Source: Plantago major (Eukaryota; Streptophyta; Magnoliopsida; Lamiales; Plantaginaceae). Taken from it: a DNA stretch of 64,000 nucleotides. Shown in pieces: positions 32,437 through 44,822 of the stretch (position 1 is its first letter; each line of letters opens with the position of its first letter). Under the pieces are notes generated by a model, which was given only the letters and a program-made list of their open reading frames with translations, was not told the DNA's origin and did no database searches. The stretch lies in the NCBI GenBank assembly GCA_026545765.1, contig JAIFAC010000465.1, positions 30,925 through 94,924 on the forward strand. Direction: 5' to 3'. The position numbers and the translations under genes are program-made.

Positions 32437-33480
32437 AACTTGATGTCTACCTCGTCATCATTGGGTTCGCCCGCAACGTCATCATCGAATTGTAGTATCC
32501 ACTCGGCAAAATCTTTAGTTTCACTAATCTCAGTAGTTAATGATCCGGGCTGAATAGAAAAAAAAGGTGTCAATTAAAATGAACAATATAACCGAACAAT
32601 CATATGATAGTAACGGAAAATTTTACAGTTTACCTGCAATCGCATGTTTTTTGTGACCTTGAGAACCTCACATGAATTCCATAGTATCGAAGAGCATACA
32701 GAGTCATTTACAATATCATATCTGCTACCACCAGGAACAACTGGCAAAATTTGCCTGAAATCTCCACCGAAGACAACTACTAAACCACCGAAAGGATCAT
32801 CTAGACGTTTCATAACATCTCTTAGACTCTCGTCAAGTGCCTCAAAGCAATGTTTATTAGTCATCAGTGCCTCATCCCAAATTATAAGTTTGATTTGCAT
32901 GAGTAAGCCGATGATATTAGAATAATCCATCAACTTGCTGCATGTTGATTCCTCGTGACACTTCATAGGAATACCAAACCTAGAATGAGCAGCTCTACCT
33001 CTAGGCATCAAGAGTGATGCAATACCACTTGATGCTACTGGAAGTACTATATCTCCTCTAGCACGCAGGCCAGAACACAACGTCCTCCAAATAAAAGTCT
33101 TGCCGATACCACCGTAGCCGCATAAAAAGAACACACCACCTCTTCCCCCGTCAACTGCATCCATAATCTTATCATAAATTTTACGCTGCTCGTCAGTCAA
33201 ACGTGGGTATAGTCCATCGAACTCTGATCTCATGGAATTTATGCCGTATGACATCTCATCAACTATAAACTGATTCGTGACGTTGTCAGTTCATAGACTC
33301 ATTTTGCAATGGCATTGACTCAAAAAAAGCAAGACTGTTGCAGTTTGCTTTCAATAGCTTCTCAATTTCAAGCAACGCTAGGTTATGAATTTCTTCACTT
33401 GTAAGCCTCAAGCCTGAATCGAGAAATGAATCAAAATAAGTAATAAGTGAACGTATATCATTGTAATATTTCAACACAAT
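32437..33480 (-). pseudogene. Helitron Pif1-like helicase, central part
   Basis: An uninterrupted frame at 33254-32574 has Walker A FFLCGYGGIGKTFIW, SSGIASLLMPRGRAAHSRFGIP, Walker B LIIWDEALMTNKHCFEAL and FGGDFRQILPVVPGG, ending KNMRLQ. A GT-AG intron (CAG|GTAAAC to TTCAG|CCC, about 32628-32551) joins it to PGSLTTEISETKDFAEWILQF. Upstream, 33477-33286 gives NLALLEIEKLLKANCNS, a conserved segment before the helicase core. This SF1 helicase unwinds DNA during rolling-circle transposition. The core looks intact, but the flanks are broken. Confidence 0.85.
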
Positions 33481-33839
33481 ACAAAATTAACTAACTAATT
33501 ACCTGGATTATGAGATTTTTTTTCACTGGTTGTATAGAATGTCGTCAGATAAAAAATAATGTATCTTCCTACATACCTCCTCTAGTCTTGCCATGCTTCG
33601 TGAAAGAAGAAGCATCGTAAAAAATATGTACATGCGGAAGTTCTCGATTTTGGAACTCAACGGTATATGAGTAAAATATCGATGTAAATAGCTATTAAAA
33701 AGCATTTATATATTTCATATAATATAAACATGTACATACAATAAAATAACAACTTACATGCTTTTGGTTTTCCAAACATATGTCCATCCTTTATATCCCT
33801 GATCAGCTCATCGAGATTAATATCAGCCCGCTCTTGGCC

Positions 33840-34340
33840 TCAACCCAAGACTCTCAACATACCTTGTAATCTCTGGTCACTTTGGATTGCATGTAAATGT
33901 TATGAATAGGCACGGATATCCTGCCCACTTGCATATGGCCATAGAATCCTGGTACATCTGCATGTACCATTTAGCACTCCATGGAAAAGGTGATGGCAGT
34001 ATAAAGAGCCTACCACATGATGAAGGATCATATCCACAGTTCTCAACTTTGCTGGTAATCCTATTATAAGACTCGTATCAAAGCTTTGGTTGATTGTGAA
34101 GAATCCACTGAAGTCTTTGAGACTCCATCATCATATAGAAATCAACAATAAACTGTTGAAACAACCTTCTGCCAAGTATACGTTGATGCCTTCACCCTCC
34201 CTGTGTTGAATTCTGAATGCTAAGAATTCCCTTAGTGTGAGATTTGGCCTCTTCCTGTATGTTGTTCTGGGTATATCTGCATACCAACGTCCAAATAAAG
34301 CACCACTATCTCTCCTTTCTTCAAACTAAAATAAAGCACC
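33840..34340 (-). pseudogene. Helitron_like_N (Rep region) remnant
   Basis: Minus-strand blocks read LREFLAFRIQHRE, MMESQRLQWILHNQPKL, SYNRI, LPSPFPWSAKWYMQMYQDSM, AICKWAGYPCLFITFTCN. These match the helitron helicase-like N domain (..LPSSFTGSPRYM..YQDAMAI....G.PDLFITFTCN..). Stops and frameshifts separate them. The HUH catalytic motif itself is not visible with confidence. Confidence 0.8.
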
Positions 34341-34344
34341 ACAA

Positions 34345-35340
34345 TGTTCACATTTATACTCTAGATCACCAACGTCCAAATACGCTGCAAATGCATTTGT
34401 TGCAATAATTTTATAGGAGAGACAACAAAATGTATTTTTGTTATCCATTATCTTATCTTTGTAGAATTAATATGTTTCTAATGTTTGAGGTGAATTTCAT
34501 CTTGTGTCCAATAGAAGATAAAAATCTTCGATTGTACATGTGAGATGTATTATATTTTGACGTTCAAATGTTAGATTTGACATCAGTTAGAATTTGGGAG
34601 TTTTTTTACTTGAATGGATGTGAAGGGATATTACTTTTGCTTTTTCTTAATTTCATGGGTGTCCATTAGAGAATCAACTGTTCACATATTGGGTTTCAAT
34701 TTGTCAAAATGGATTATTGTTTGTTAACAATAATCTTACAGGGGCAAAAATATCTTTTTTCATGTTCAAATTCGAGTTTTGTATGGATTGTGTGGACTCA
34801 AATGTAATTTTGTTCAACCCAACTAATTGGATTAATTGGTTATTGCTCATCAATTAATTGTTCGCACCTTAAATTGCAATTTTTCAAACGTGGTATTGTT
34901 TGTTAACGATAATCCTATAGGGCATAAATATCTTTTTCGGGTTTTAGTTCGAAGTTTTGTCAAGTTTGTGTGGACTAAAATGTAATTTTCACAACTTAAT
35001 CGATCCACTATACTAATTTCATCTATTTTTACTAATGTGTAATTACCAAATCTAACATGTGGTCCTAATGAAATTTTCACAATTTAAAATGTTTATCTTT
35101 ATATCTGCATAATTAATAATGAATACTATGAGAATAAATTTATTAAATATGTACAAATATTTTACCCAAGGAGGTGGACCATTGCTTGAACTTTTTATCT
35201 TTCCTCAAAGCACGCCAGAATTAGCTGCTGATTTGGTTGTTTTGCCGATCAGAGATCAAATAAACATACATTGTTTTGTTTGTCAATTGAACATGTATAA
35301 GACAAATGATGATGTTAGCAATAAATTTTTTAGCTTGTTT
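34345..35340. other. AT-rich region with a diverged duplication
   Basis: A block around 34690-34830 (ATTGTTTGTTAACAATAATC, GGGGCAAAAATATCTTTTTT, TGTGTGGACTCAAATGTAATTTT) recurs at 34865-35000 with about 20 percent changes. It may be Helitron 5' sequence or host DNA; no gene is recognised. Confidence 0.4.
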
Positions 35341-35342
35341 AT

Positions 35343-35626
35343 TTATGTAGTCTTGCCTACAATACTGCATGTAACCGTTTGAACTGCAGGTGATTTAGGC
35401 TTACTACCTTGCTTAGCTAGCTTACGTGGTTTGTCTAGAATAATCAAATCAAATTCTATGGGTTTCCTACCATATTTTTTAACTTTTAATGGTTTAGCGG
35501 GATTTACTTTAAGGGGTTCATCCGACCTAGAGCCCTTCATTTGATGCATCCCCTTAAATTTCATTTTCAGGCCAAAAGTGCAAGATCATATCTAGGATGT
35601 AATCCAAATCCGCCTCGTTGCACATT
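35343..35626 (-). pseudogene. Unidentified ORF, C-terminal part, cut by CACTA2
   Basis: Minus strand: continuing from the segment right of CACTA2, the frame reads NVQRGGFGLHPRYDLALLA then TGA. A following frame is lysine-rich (PLKVNPAKPLKVKKYGRKPI). The join to 40267 is exact when CACTA2 and one ATT are removed. The family is not recognised; it could be a gene fragment carried by the Helitron or an unrelated old gene. Confidence 0.35.
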
Positions 35627-36509
35627 CACTACAAGAAAAGTCGGTTTTAGGGACGGAAATTAGGGACGGATAATTTAGGGACGAATCGGCGAGTTTAGGG
35701 ACGGATAGGCCTATCCGTCCCTAATCCGTCCTTAATTAGGGACGGATAACATAATCTGTCCCTAATCTGTGCTTAATTAGGGACGGATTATGTAATCCGT
35801 CCCTGTTTTAGGGACGAATTTTTTTATCCGTCCTAAAACAATGAATTCGAAAAAACAAAAATTTTTTTTTTTTAGGGACGGATAGAATTGTAGAGACGGC
35901 TTAGGGACGGATAAATATCCGTCCCTAAAAGCCAGTGTTCATAACAGAACACGGGCAGATTCCTCTCATTTCACATTTCTTCTTCTTTCTTCCTTTCTTT
36001 CCCCCAATTCTTCCCAAACGTTTTCCGGCCAAATCTCGACGATTCCGGCCAATCTTGGTCTCGTCAAGCTCGCTTGACAAGGAGCCTGATTGTGCATCAA
36101 TTTCAACTTTCATCCGTTATTTTTCCGAAATTAAAGGTATTTTGGCTAAAACCCTTACTTTTTAAAATTTGAGAATTTTATGAATTTCACTAGTTTGATC
36201 AATCAGATGTTTATAGGAAGTATGTAGTAGATAATTTAGCTTATATTACGAAGTTAGCTTTGAGGTGCAATTGATATATTTATTGTGAAATTGGATTGCT
36301 AGTATGATGTTACTATGATTGTAAGTGTGTAGGTATTTACTTAGCTATTTTCAGATAATGCATAGGATTACTAAGATTTAATTGTGTGTTTGGAGACAAT
36401 TTGGTGATTTTGGTGATTTTAATATAATTTTGGAGTATTAACATAAAAACATTCAATAATATTTTCATCTACAATTTGTAATGTTAATAGATATATGGAA
36501 GTTTAACTA

Positions 36510-36765
36510 CTAGAAAATTGAATTGTAATCGTAAAATGCATGTAATTCATTACCAATTGTTACCGTATCATAATTAAAATGTAATTGTAATTGTAATGAA
36601 ACTAAATACGAATGGTATAAATGTTATAACTACCAAGGATTGAATTGTAATCAGAAATGCATGTAATTCATTACCAATTGTTAACGTATCATAATTAAAA
36701 ATGTAATTGTAATTGTAATGAAACTAAATACGTAATGGTATAATAAATGTTATAAATCTAATAAA
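36510..36765. repeat. Tandem duplication of about 125 bases in CACTA2
   Basis: GAATTGTAATC..AAATGCATGTAATTCATTACCAATTGTTA..CGTATCATAATTAAAA, followed by ATGTAATTGTAATTGTAATG, occurs twice in a row with few differences, just before the transposase start. Confidence 0.8.
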
Positions 36766-36791
36766 TTGAGACGCAGGTTAATTGTTGAATT

Positions 36792-38130
36792 ATGAATCCC
36801 GATCGTTCATGGATGTACCGTCGCACTATTAATGGCAGAATTGAATCTTGTTTTGTGGAAGGGGTTGAAGCCTTCATTGCTTTTGCACTTACTACTTGTT
36901 TAGCCTGGGATGATGAAGTGCCCTTGCAATGCTAACAAATGTAGGAATAGACAATTTTGCCTCCTAGAACGGTAGTCGAGCACTTGAAACGTAAGGGGTC
37001 TGAGTATGAGGTATGGTGTTATCATGGTGAGGAATCAATACCGTTCATGGACTATGGGAGTATTCCTAAGCGTAAAAGAAGGAAGCAAAAGGTTTTGGGT
37101 AGTACTCAAAATACGTCTACATCTGATGCTAATCCTGATCATGAGAGGATTGAGCAAATGGTGTATGATGTTGCAGGTCCAGAGTTCATGGACACCGATC
37201 GAGATGTGGAGGAGCCACCAATTCGAGGATCGTGTTCTTCGACTTGTTGAATCTTCAAAGAAGCCAATTTGTCGGGTGTCGGGCACACCGAGTTGTCTTT
37301 GTTGTCTCAAGCTAACGAGTTGTAAGGCGAGGGTGGCCAATCTGGTGAGCTTCAATAACCGCATAATCCGTTATCGTAGTGTTGCCCTAACTAAACCTAG
37401 TACCCACCAACTTTACCAAGCCAAGAAAAAGATGCGGTCGGGTCGCTTATGGTAACCATAGATCGTTGTCCTGATATGTGCATGATCTATCGGGGAGGAT
37501 GTAGATCATCAAGTGCAAGTTTTGTGGTCGACCGCTATAAGCTGCTATAGGAGGGGGCTTCAAAGAAACGCCAAGAAAAATCTCCCACATAAGAAAATGT
37601 GGTACTTCCTCTAGCACCTCGCTTGAAGAGGTTACGCTTCAAGTGCTTGGCTGATAAAATGCGCTGCACAAGGAGAGAGTAAGGAGGCGGATGCAAAGGT
37701 ATAATGGAGCACCCATCGACTCACCGCATGGAAAGAGCTCGACAAGACATATCCGGAGTTTGCCGAATCTAGAAATGTACGCTTCAGACTTTACGGATGG
37801 TTTTAACCTGCTTGAAGTGACCGAAGTACTTTTGTTGCTACCATGCCGACACTGCATAACCCGCTTCTTGTGAGTGCATGAAGGAACCGCTCATGTTCTC
37901 GATCAAGGCTGGTGCTCGCCACCGATCCGTGATGTAAGTCGGATGTGTTCTTGCAATTCTTAATTAAGGAGCTGATTGAGTTGTGGGAAAATGGTATCCC
38001 GCATATGATGTGTCAACGAAGAAGAACTTTACCTCCGACGGTGTCCCTACACCGCTCGACACCCTTGCTATTTGGAATGGGAAGTTTTTGTTCTTTAACG
38101 GAAGAAGTAAGTATTATGAATTTGTAGAAC
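36792..38130 (+). pseudogene. CACTA2 TNP2 transposase, N-terminal half
   Basis: ATG at 36792 opens MNPDRSWMYRRTINGRIES, VEGVEAFIAFALTT, the transposase-associated domain. Further on come VEHLKRKGSEYEVWCYHGEE, a broken STHQLYQAKKKM segment, and GKSSTRHIRSLPNLEMYASDFTDGFN (usual ..NVRLGLATDGFNPF). At 37945 LIKELIELWENGIPHMMCQ matches the TNP2 block before LRAALLWT. Stops and frameshifts occur throughout, and the MHIEKN, DUF4218 and DUF4216 parts are missing. Confidence 0.8.
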
Positions 38131-38374
38131 ATAACTTCAGATAATTACTAAATGTTACATGAATATACTAATAATGTTTGTTTCATGTCTATCTCATTTG
38201 TATAAAGCTTGCCACCGGTGCCTCCAAAACTGGGTAAGATTATAAGACTTGAGGAGAAGCCGGGTGAAGGAGGGAGAAGTGGTCTACGCCCCGAGAGGAT
38301 GAAGAATCATTATTTTGATGAGATGCGGTAAGCTTAAATGTTACAAAGCTTTATCCTCGTTTTCGACTTGTCAG

Positions 38375-38735
38375 GCCGATTTCGTGGTATGTTAGCCACC
38401 GATTGGGTGATATGTTAGTCACCATTCAACTTGTTGTCGATTTCGTGGTATGTTAGCCACCGTATTGGGTGATATGTTAGTCACCATTGTGTTAGTAAAT
38501 TTTAGGACAATTTGAGTGGTATGTTAGCCATCAGAATCGAAAGTGATATGTTAGTCAACGTTTTAACTTGTCAGGCCGATTGAGTGGTATGTTAGCCATG
38601 ATTGGGTGATATGTTAGTCACCATTCGAACTTGTTGTCCGATTTCGTGGTATGTTAGCCATCAGATTGGGTGATATGTTAGTCACCATTATCGAACTTGT
38701 TGGCCGATTTCGTGGTATATTAGCCATCGATTGTG
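38375..38735 (+). repeat. Dyad-symmetric TATGTTAG array of CACTA2
   Basis: Repeated GGTGA-TATGTTAG-TCACC (for example 38406-38423) alternates with GTGG-TATGTTAG-CCAC or CCAT, separated by CAACTTGTTGTCGATTTC-like spacers. It is the same strand relative to the transposase as in CACTA1. Confidence 0.9.
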
Positions 38736-38869
38736 TTTATCTTTAAATTCCAATTTTCATTAATCTATTCGCTTACTACTTCTTATGGAAATTTTGTAGA
38801 AGTACTACTTCATTAATGCCCTCATTCCCCAACCGTGCCTGCTTTAGACCTGGGTCGAGTGTTATAAGA

Positions 38870-39717
38870 GGATGGTTTGCAACATGAAAGCCTCCGGTAA
38901 AGCCGCAGTGACGGGGGATGATGAGGGCACTTTGGTAGAATCGAGAGATCTATTTGTCATGGACACGGGGCGAAGAACAGAGAACCGTCGACTGAGGCGC
39001 GAGATGGTACAGGCACCTCCAGGCATCATTATGGGTCGCGGGCTGTTGTTACGGACCGCCAGATGTCGGTTAGTATATATGTTATTTCTAACTTGCAATA
39101 TGATTTGTACTTATGTTTTTTGCTTTCATTTCTAACAACTTTCTACTTGTTTGATGTTCTTCACTTCCATGCCGGAGCCCACTATCGCTTCTTCACCACT
39201 TCAAGAAGGCAAAATGAAGAATGGCATGTGGACCCATCCTAGGCCGAGCAAATTGGGGTATGTTTCTTTGTTAAGGTTCACATTTGTATTTGTGTATATT
39301 ATATATCGAGTGTATCGTCCTGAAATTGTATCTCATTTCGTATGCACTACACTATTGCAGACCGAGGTGGAGCGGATTATGGAGGAGAGGATGATCGATG
39401 GTCATGAGCTCACAATTCGAGAGCAGGAACAAATATTCTTCCAAGTTAATCCGATGGACGCTAAGGGTCGAGTGTATGGGCTCGGCAGTTTGGGCCCTTC
39501 ATTGACACCCGGTGGTAGCTTCTCCGTGTCGCAACAGGCATCCTCATCACGTGGAAATTTCTACACTCAAGAGCAGGTGAATGAGCTGATGAATCCTCTC
39601 AAGCAAACGATCGATCAACTTCTAGAGCAGCAAGCTCATATCACTCGTCGGATGGATGAGATGGCACAATGTATGTTTGTCATGAACCAACAACCACCGC
39701 CTCCTCCCGGTTCTTAG
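38870..39717 (+). pseudogene. CACTA2 3' coding region (Ptta/En/Spm, Transposase_24-like)
   Basis: The last exon (about 39361-39717) reads TEVERIMEERMIDGHELTIREQ, GRVYGLGSLGPSL, GSFSVSQQASSS, then FYTQEQVNELMNPLKQTIDQ and a coiled-coil ending MNQQPPPPPGS. RVYGLGS and the coiled coil are typical of the plant Ptta/En/Spm transposase family. A preceding exon (39160-39257) encodes KMKNGMWTHPRPSKL. The end of the protein looks intact although the TNP2 portion is not. Confidence 0.7.
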
Positions 39718-40266
39718 ATGCTCATGTATTTACGTAGTTCTAGATACATACTTTTCACACTATTCATTTTGTTCGGATATTTTATCGAATCTCTATTTTA
39801 ATTCATGCAATTTTATCACTTTCAGGTATATTATCTACGACTACATTGTAAAACAGGTGAAATGTAAAAAACATAAAAATTAAAAAATTAAAAAACCATT
39901 AGGATCGATATTATCCGTCCCTAAACCATCCTGCTGATTAGATTTAATTTATCCGCCCTCAACTTAGTGACGGATTTTCTTCCTAATCGTAGAGACGGAT
40001 TTATTCGTCTAACGTAGGGACGGATAACTGTTTTAATCTTGTGGACGGATAAATCCGTCCCTTGGTTCAACATTAGAGACGGATATTATCCGCCTCTAAT
40101 GGTGTTTTATTATTGTGACGGATAAAATCCCCTTTATCCGCCCTTAAAGTTAGAGACGCCCGCTTTAAGGACGGCGTTTCATCCGCCCCTAATCCGCCCC
40201 TAACGGATTAGGGAGAATCGGATTAGTTTAGGACGGATAAATCCCCTAAACCCTTTTTTTGTAGTG

Positions 40267-40540
40267 ATTATAACATGCTCGAGTGACCAATTGAATGGCT
40301 CTTCGAGGTGGGGATAGCATATCTCTAATAATTTTAATTGCCCATTTCACACCATATGGTTGAATAACATGTCGACTTGCAAATGGATCAGTAGTTTAGC
40401 CCATCGATTCTTAATATTATCAAGAAGTCTTCAAGTGTTTGATCGCCACTCATCACGCCTATTGAAAATTTGAAACTCACGCTGACTTAAGGCCCTCTCT
40501 ATTCCACATTGTACTTGGTGTGTTTAACATGATCGCCATA
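40267..40540 (-). pseudogene. Unidentified ORF, upstream part, cut by CACTA2
   Basis: Minus strand reads DPFASRHVIQPYGVKWAIKI, IRDMLSPPRRAIQLVTRACY and N up to the CACTA2 junction, continuing in the same frame after it (see 35343-35626). Earlier residues include MSGDQTLEDFLIILRIDGLN in a neighbouring frame. Not recognised. Confidence 0.35.
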
Positions 40541-41285
40541 GCCTAATAAATGAGACAGCATTATTATGCAACCTTTACATGAAAATTGTTAATAATGTTA
40601 TTTATAAAATACTAATTAGTAAGATGTATTGAAATAATAAAAAAAAGTCCAACAAAATACCCACCTATACTATGATTAAAACGTATTCTAAAGAATTAAA
40701 GACTATAATTAATAGTGAATATAAAATTAAAATAATAAAAAATGAACTAACCATAACGACATGTGAGGGGTGAGGGATTATTAGTAGAATTAAGGTGAAT
40801 TAAATTAAAATGATTTCAACAATTTAGTATAAAATTGAAATAACTAAAACGACTTTGCGTGAGGGATTATTAGTAGAATTAAGGTGAATAAGGTTAAAAT
40901 GAAGGGAAAATTACACCTGCCCCTGGAAAATACACGTATTTCAAAAAAGTTCCTGGTATTTGAATAATAACACATTAATCCCCACAATTCTTAAACAATT
41001 ACGTAAGGGTAATTGCATTTTGAAATGGCAAAACACATCCTTATATGCTAAATACAAAATGTGAAAGAACTAAGGTGAATTAGTAGTAAGCATTAAGCAT
41101 TAAGAGTCCATATGAAATTTGCCCTAAAAAGAATTAAGGATTTTTTTATGAAATGTCAACAACATTCTGTGAAGAACTAAGGTGAATTAGTAGTAAGCAT
41201 TAAGAGTTGAAGCTTAAAGTCGAATTAGTAGTAATTCCTTTCTCCTATCCAAACAAAGTCAAGAGATAATAACATTCATAAACTA
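40541..41285. other. Intergenic, AT-rich
   Basis: Contains GGAAAATTACACCTGCCCCTGG at 40908, similar in style to the start of the dispersed repeats at 15940 and 19040, and two partial duplications of TAAGGTGAATTAGTAGTAAGCATTAAG (41071-41195). No gene. Confidence 0.35.
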
Positions 41286-41520
41286 CTACTCCCTCCGTCC
41301 CGCAAAACTTTATACATTTATCATTTTAATTTAAATCGTCCTACAAAACTTCGCATTTCCCAAAATGGAACCTACCCCACACGCAACAAATAATAAACAA
41401 TATCAAATTTACACCCAAATTACACAATTTGCCACTTAAAGTACATTTTTTCCAACTTTTTCTATATTCTATTATGAACTTAACCTTTCGCATAAAACTG
41501 TACGTTAACCCTAATGTACG
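41286..41520. mobile_element. Stowaway-like MITE, one end only
   Basis: TACTCCCTCCGTCCCGCAAAACTTTATAC is a textbook left end. CGCATAAAACTGTACG near 41490 may be the eroded right inner part, but the terminal block is gone. Confidence 0.4.
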
Positions 41521-44170
41521 TAAGCTTCTCCCATTTGAGTCATAATTCTTAGATGCCTATGGTTTGAGTTTGCCTGGAGATCATAAATCATAAATAACAA
41601 CAAAGGATTAGTCCAAATTAAGAAGTTTGTAGTAGATTGTACATCATCCCTTAAAAATCTAAGCAAGAGTTTCGAGGATTCTATTTATTAGATCTAGCTC
41701 TTTTCCAATTCATAAAGTCTTGAAAGAGATGCCAGACAATGGATATCCGGTATATATATCACGCTTCCAAGATACGTGTAATCTTTAAACAATATTAGAA
41801 TGCTTTATAAGTCAACATTTTATATCATTTTACGTATACGATATCATCGATGTTTTAATAAAACTCAGAATGCTTTTCATTATAATCAGAATGTCATTCG
41901 CCTTTTTTTGTGATTTCTATAACACCGCCTCGCATTTACTTTTCCAATTTAATTGTATATTTAAAATTTCGCATTTCACGTTCTATGTATTTACATCTTT
42001 CATTTCCCCTTTTCGATTAGTTCATTCAAAAATCTCTTTTCTTCTATTTGGAATTTGGTGTAAACATGTCAATTAGGATTATGTAGTCTTGTGTTTGCTG
42101 TATGTTTTTCTACAGTCGCTGTTGGCATAAAATCAGATTTGCTACACTTGTTTCTTTTTCTCTTCTGGACTCAAGGCATTCTTGTCTATTTTTGTACCCT
42201 ACAATATAAACAATAAAAGAGTGTTTCCTGTCAACTTTGTACCCAATTCTATGTAGAACATAAGTAAATAAATATTACTACTATATAAGAAGAGGTAATA
42301 CGCCTCCTAAACTCTAACTAAGAAGGCTACTACCTTGAAGAAGATATAGCAGAGAATGAAATGTATTGAACCGTATCAGTGAGTTACTATATGCTATTAG
42401 TAGGCATTTCATACACAAACACAAAGGAGATCGTTCTACACTTTCAGATCTACGGGATGATCAAAGTCATTGATTCTACTACCACTTGACGTAATCAAGC
42501 ATCATGAATCAAAGATCTCTCGGCATAACAAACCACGCAAGCTCCTACATATCGGAAATCATCCGATTAATATCGGATCAAAGATCGACAATGAAGACAA
42601 CAGATCAATCGATGAATTGGGGAAATCCTTCGTTCGATTAACATCATTTACATGTGGGTTTTCTACAATTTGAGTTCGAATTCAGTTTTTCCCCAATTAT
42701 TAGGGTTATTTCATTTTCCCCAATTTAGTTTTCTATGAAGATTTTCTTCAGAATATTCCATTCTGAGTAAAATTTGTTTATCAAATAATACTAAATCTAG
42801 AAGTTTGGAATGTAATAATTGCCTTGATGTAGCTAATGTAATTGTAATTCAGTAATTGTAATCTTTTTATTATCACCTTCCCATATTTGTAATGTAATAG
42901 TTAGAAATCTTATTATGTATGTTATAACTTCCCATATTGGTAAACATATCGGACTGCAGAGATTGTGTACATTTATAATCAATTTGGTTACTAATAATAC
43001 TTCAGAAATTATAATTCAAAATTTTGGTGAATAAACAGCTTGCCACCTAGATAGTTTATATCCAATGAGAATGCATATCAATTCCACATAATTGATGCAC
43101 ATGCCGAGAATCGAGGAACGAATTTTCTTTAATGATAGACAGATTATAAGATATCGATAAGAGACAATTATTAGAGCCAAGAATCGAAGACTTAATTTAA
43201 GTTAAATTGGACCGATTTGTAATATACATGTAAATTAGACTTTAATTACAAAAAAGCAATATGTCTTATTCATTCTAATTCTAAACCTTAACACAACACC
43301 AACAAAATTAATTCATCATTAAGAAAAACTCAATTTATCCTTTCCAATTAAATTTCAAGATCTAAATCAACCCAAGAATCAATTTATCATTTAAAAAAAC
43401 TCAATCTGTCTTCTCCAATTAAATACAAAGCCCTAATTTAATTTAAAAAAAAAACAACGATAACCAATATTTCTTCTCCATCTTCTTTAATTAAATTGAA
43501 ACATATCATTTCGCACTAACTCAAACCTTAATTCACTTCTAAAAAAGACAATTTATTATCAGAAATAATGATAGTACTTACATTCATATACTTTTTCGAT
43601 TATTTATAATTAAATGTCACAATAATACTCATAGCGTGCTCTCTCGTGCTAGTTAAATTATAAAGAAATGATAAAATAGGTTAAAGCGTTGATTTTTGGG
43701 GTTTAAATATAATTGTTGAATTTCAAATGCTTGAATTATGTAATTGTCTGAAGAGAGAGAGAGCTAATTAGTAAAGTGGTCCGGTTGGATGGGTCCAGAA
43801 GTATACATACCTACTTCTTTAGCCAATCTTAGAAAGAGCGTGCATTATTGGACTAGAGTCAGGCAGCTAAGCTACATAGAAATTCAATGAACAGAGCAGA
43901 AACGCAAATGAGAAAATCTAGCGAATGATTTCATCGCATCTGTAATCTTTTCTTTTCCCACAGATCACATGGAAGTCACCAACAGTCAATGCACCGCACA
44001 AGAGAATTATCCATTCCAATCGTTTGTTTTACACCGCCTCTTCCAAACAAAGAAAATTAAAATAAATTCAATTGAAAGAAAAAAACAGTGGATAGATAAG
44101 ATGAAGAAACTTAAACAAATATCAGACTAATTGCTTCGTTCTGTAACTTATTGTCCTCCTCGTGCCTGAA
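41521..44170. other. Intergenic upstream of the AVT6 gene
   Basis: No gene recognised. 42273-43656 has features reminiscent of a non-autonomous Helitron (see findings). The last 250 bases are probably the promoter of the transporter gene. Confidence 0.35.
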
Positions 44171-44822
44171 ATCTGAAAAAGGTTAAATTTTTATTTGTTA
44201 ATTTACAGGTATCTGTATCTGCTACGCCATTTTTACCTTCCATTTTCTTTGCAGACACGAGAGACCTACAAATTTCAAGAAAGACTCCTTTTTTGGCAAA
44301 TTGAAGGCGAAAAGGTCTGGCCTCATTCTTGATTCTTATCGTTATCTGAATTCTTGAATCTTTTGGGCTAAGAATTGATGCGTGTGGAATTCATTTGCGT
44401 GTTAATTGACATTATTGAACATAAGCTGATAAAAAGTCTTTTATAGAAAGCTCAATTTGTGCAAGTTTGGTTTTTTTTCATGTAATTTTACTTCGTTTGT
44501 GACATAAGCTCTTGAAGGGATTAGGTGAAGCTTTCTTATTACTTCAGCCAATTTTGTTAAGATATCCTTCATTTAGATTTTAGGATATCATTCATTCACT
44601 GTTTTTGTCAGGTAGTTCATGTGCGATCCAAGAACCAACTCATAGTCATAGACACTAGTACAAAGTGATATTCTATTTATATACAGATCCTAGCCTATCA
44701 ATTATCATGTACTGATTCCATACCTCCCATCACTTTCCTTATTAATAGGCTTTCTTGGTCCAAAAAGGATCCAGTGTGAAAAAGGGTTCTCACAGGTAGC
44801 CTCTTCTCCTTCTCTTACAAAG

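Larger units (their letters stand above)
24043..34340 (-). mobile_element. Helitron (autonomous type, decayed), split by CACTA1
   Basis: The minus-strand 3' end reads a hairpin (CCCGTCGA..TCGACGGG, 24054-24072) followed by CCATTAACTAG and then T, the canonical plant Helitron terminus. Upstream, in minus-strand order from 34340, come a Helitron_like_N Rep segment, a Pif1-like helicase, and after the CACTA1 interruption (24474-32051) the helicase C-terminal part. The 5' TC end was not located, so the right limit is only where coding homology stops. Confidence 0.8.
35627..40266 (+). mobile_element. CACTA2: complete-ended CACTA transposon, 4640 bases
   Basis: Starts CACTACAAGAAAAGTCGG and ends CCCTTTTTTTTGTAGTG, flanked by the three-base duplication ATT (35624-35626 and 40267-40269). 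Subterminal repeats are of a different type from CACTA1: TAGGGACGGATA/TATCCGTCCCTA, at 35645-35930 and 39905-40240. The transposase runs on the plus strand, but the catalytic centre of TNP2 is largely deleted, so this element is non-autonomous. Confidence 0.9.

Noticed and set aside
36957..37455. Two overlapping plus-strand frames as separate host genes
   Set aside because: Both fall in the TNP2 N-terminal region of CACTA2 and match the CACTA3 equivalent on the other strand.
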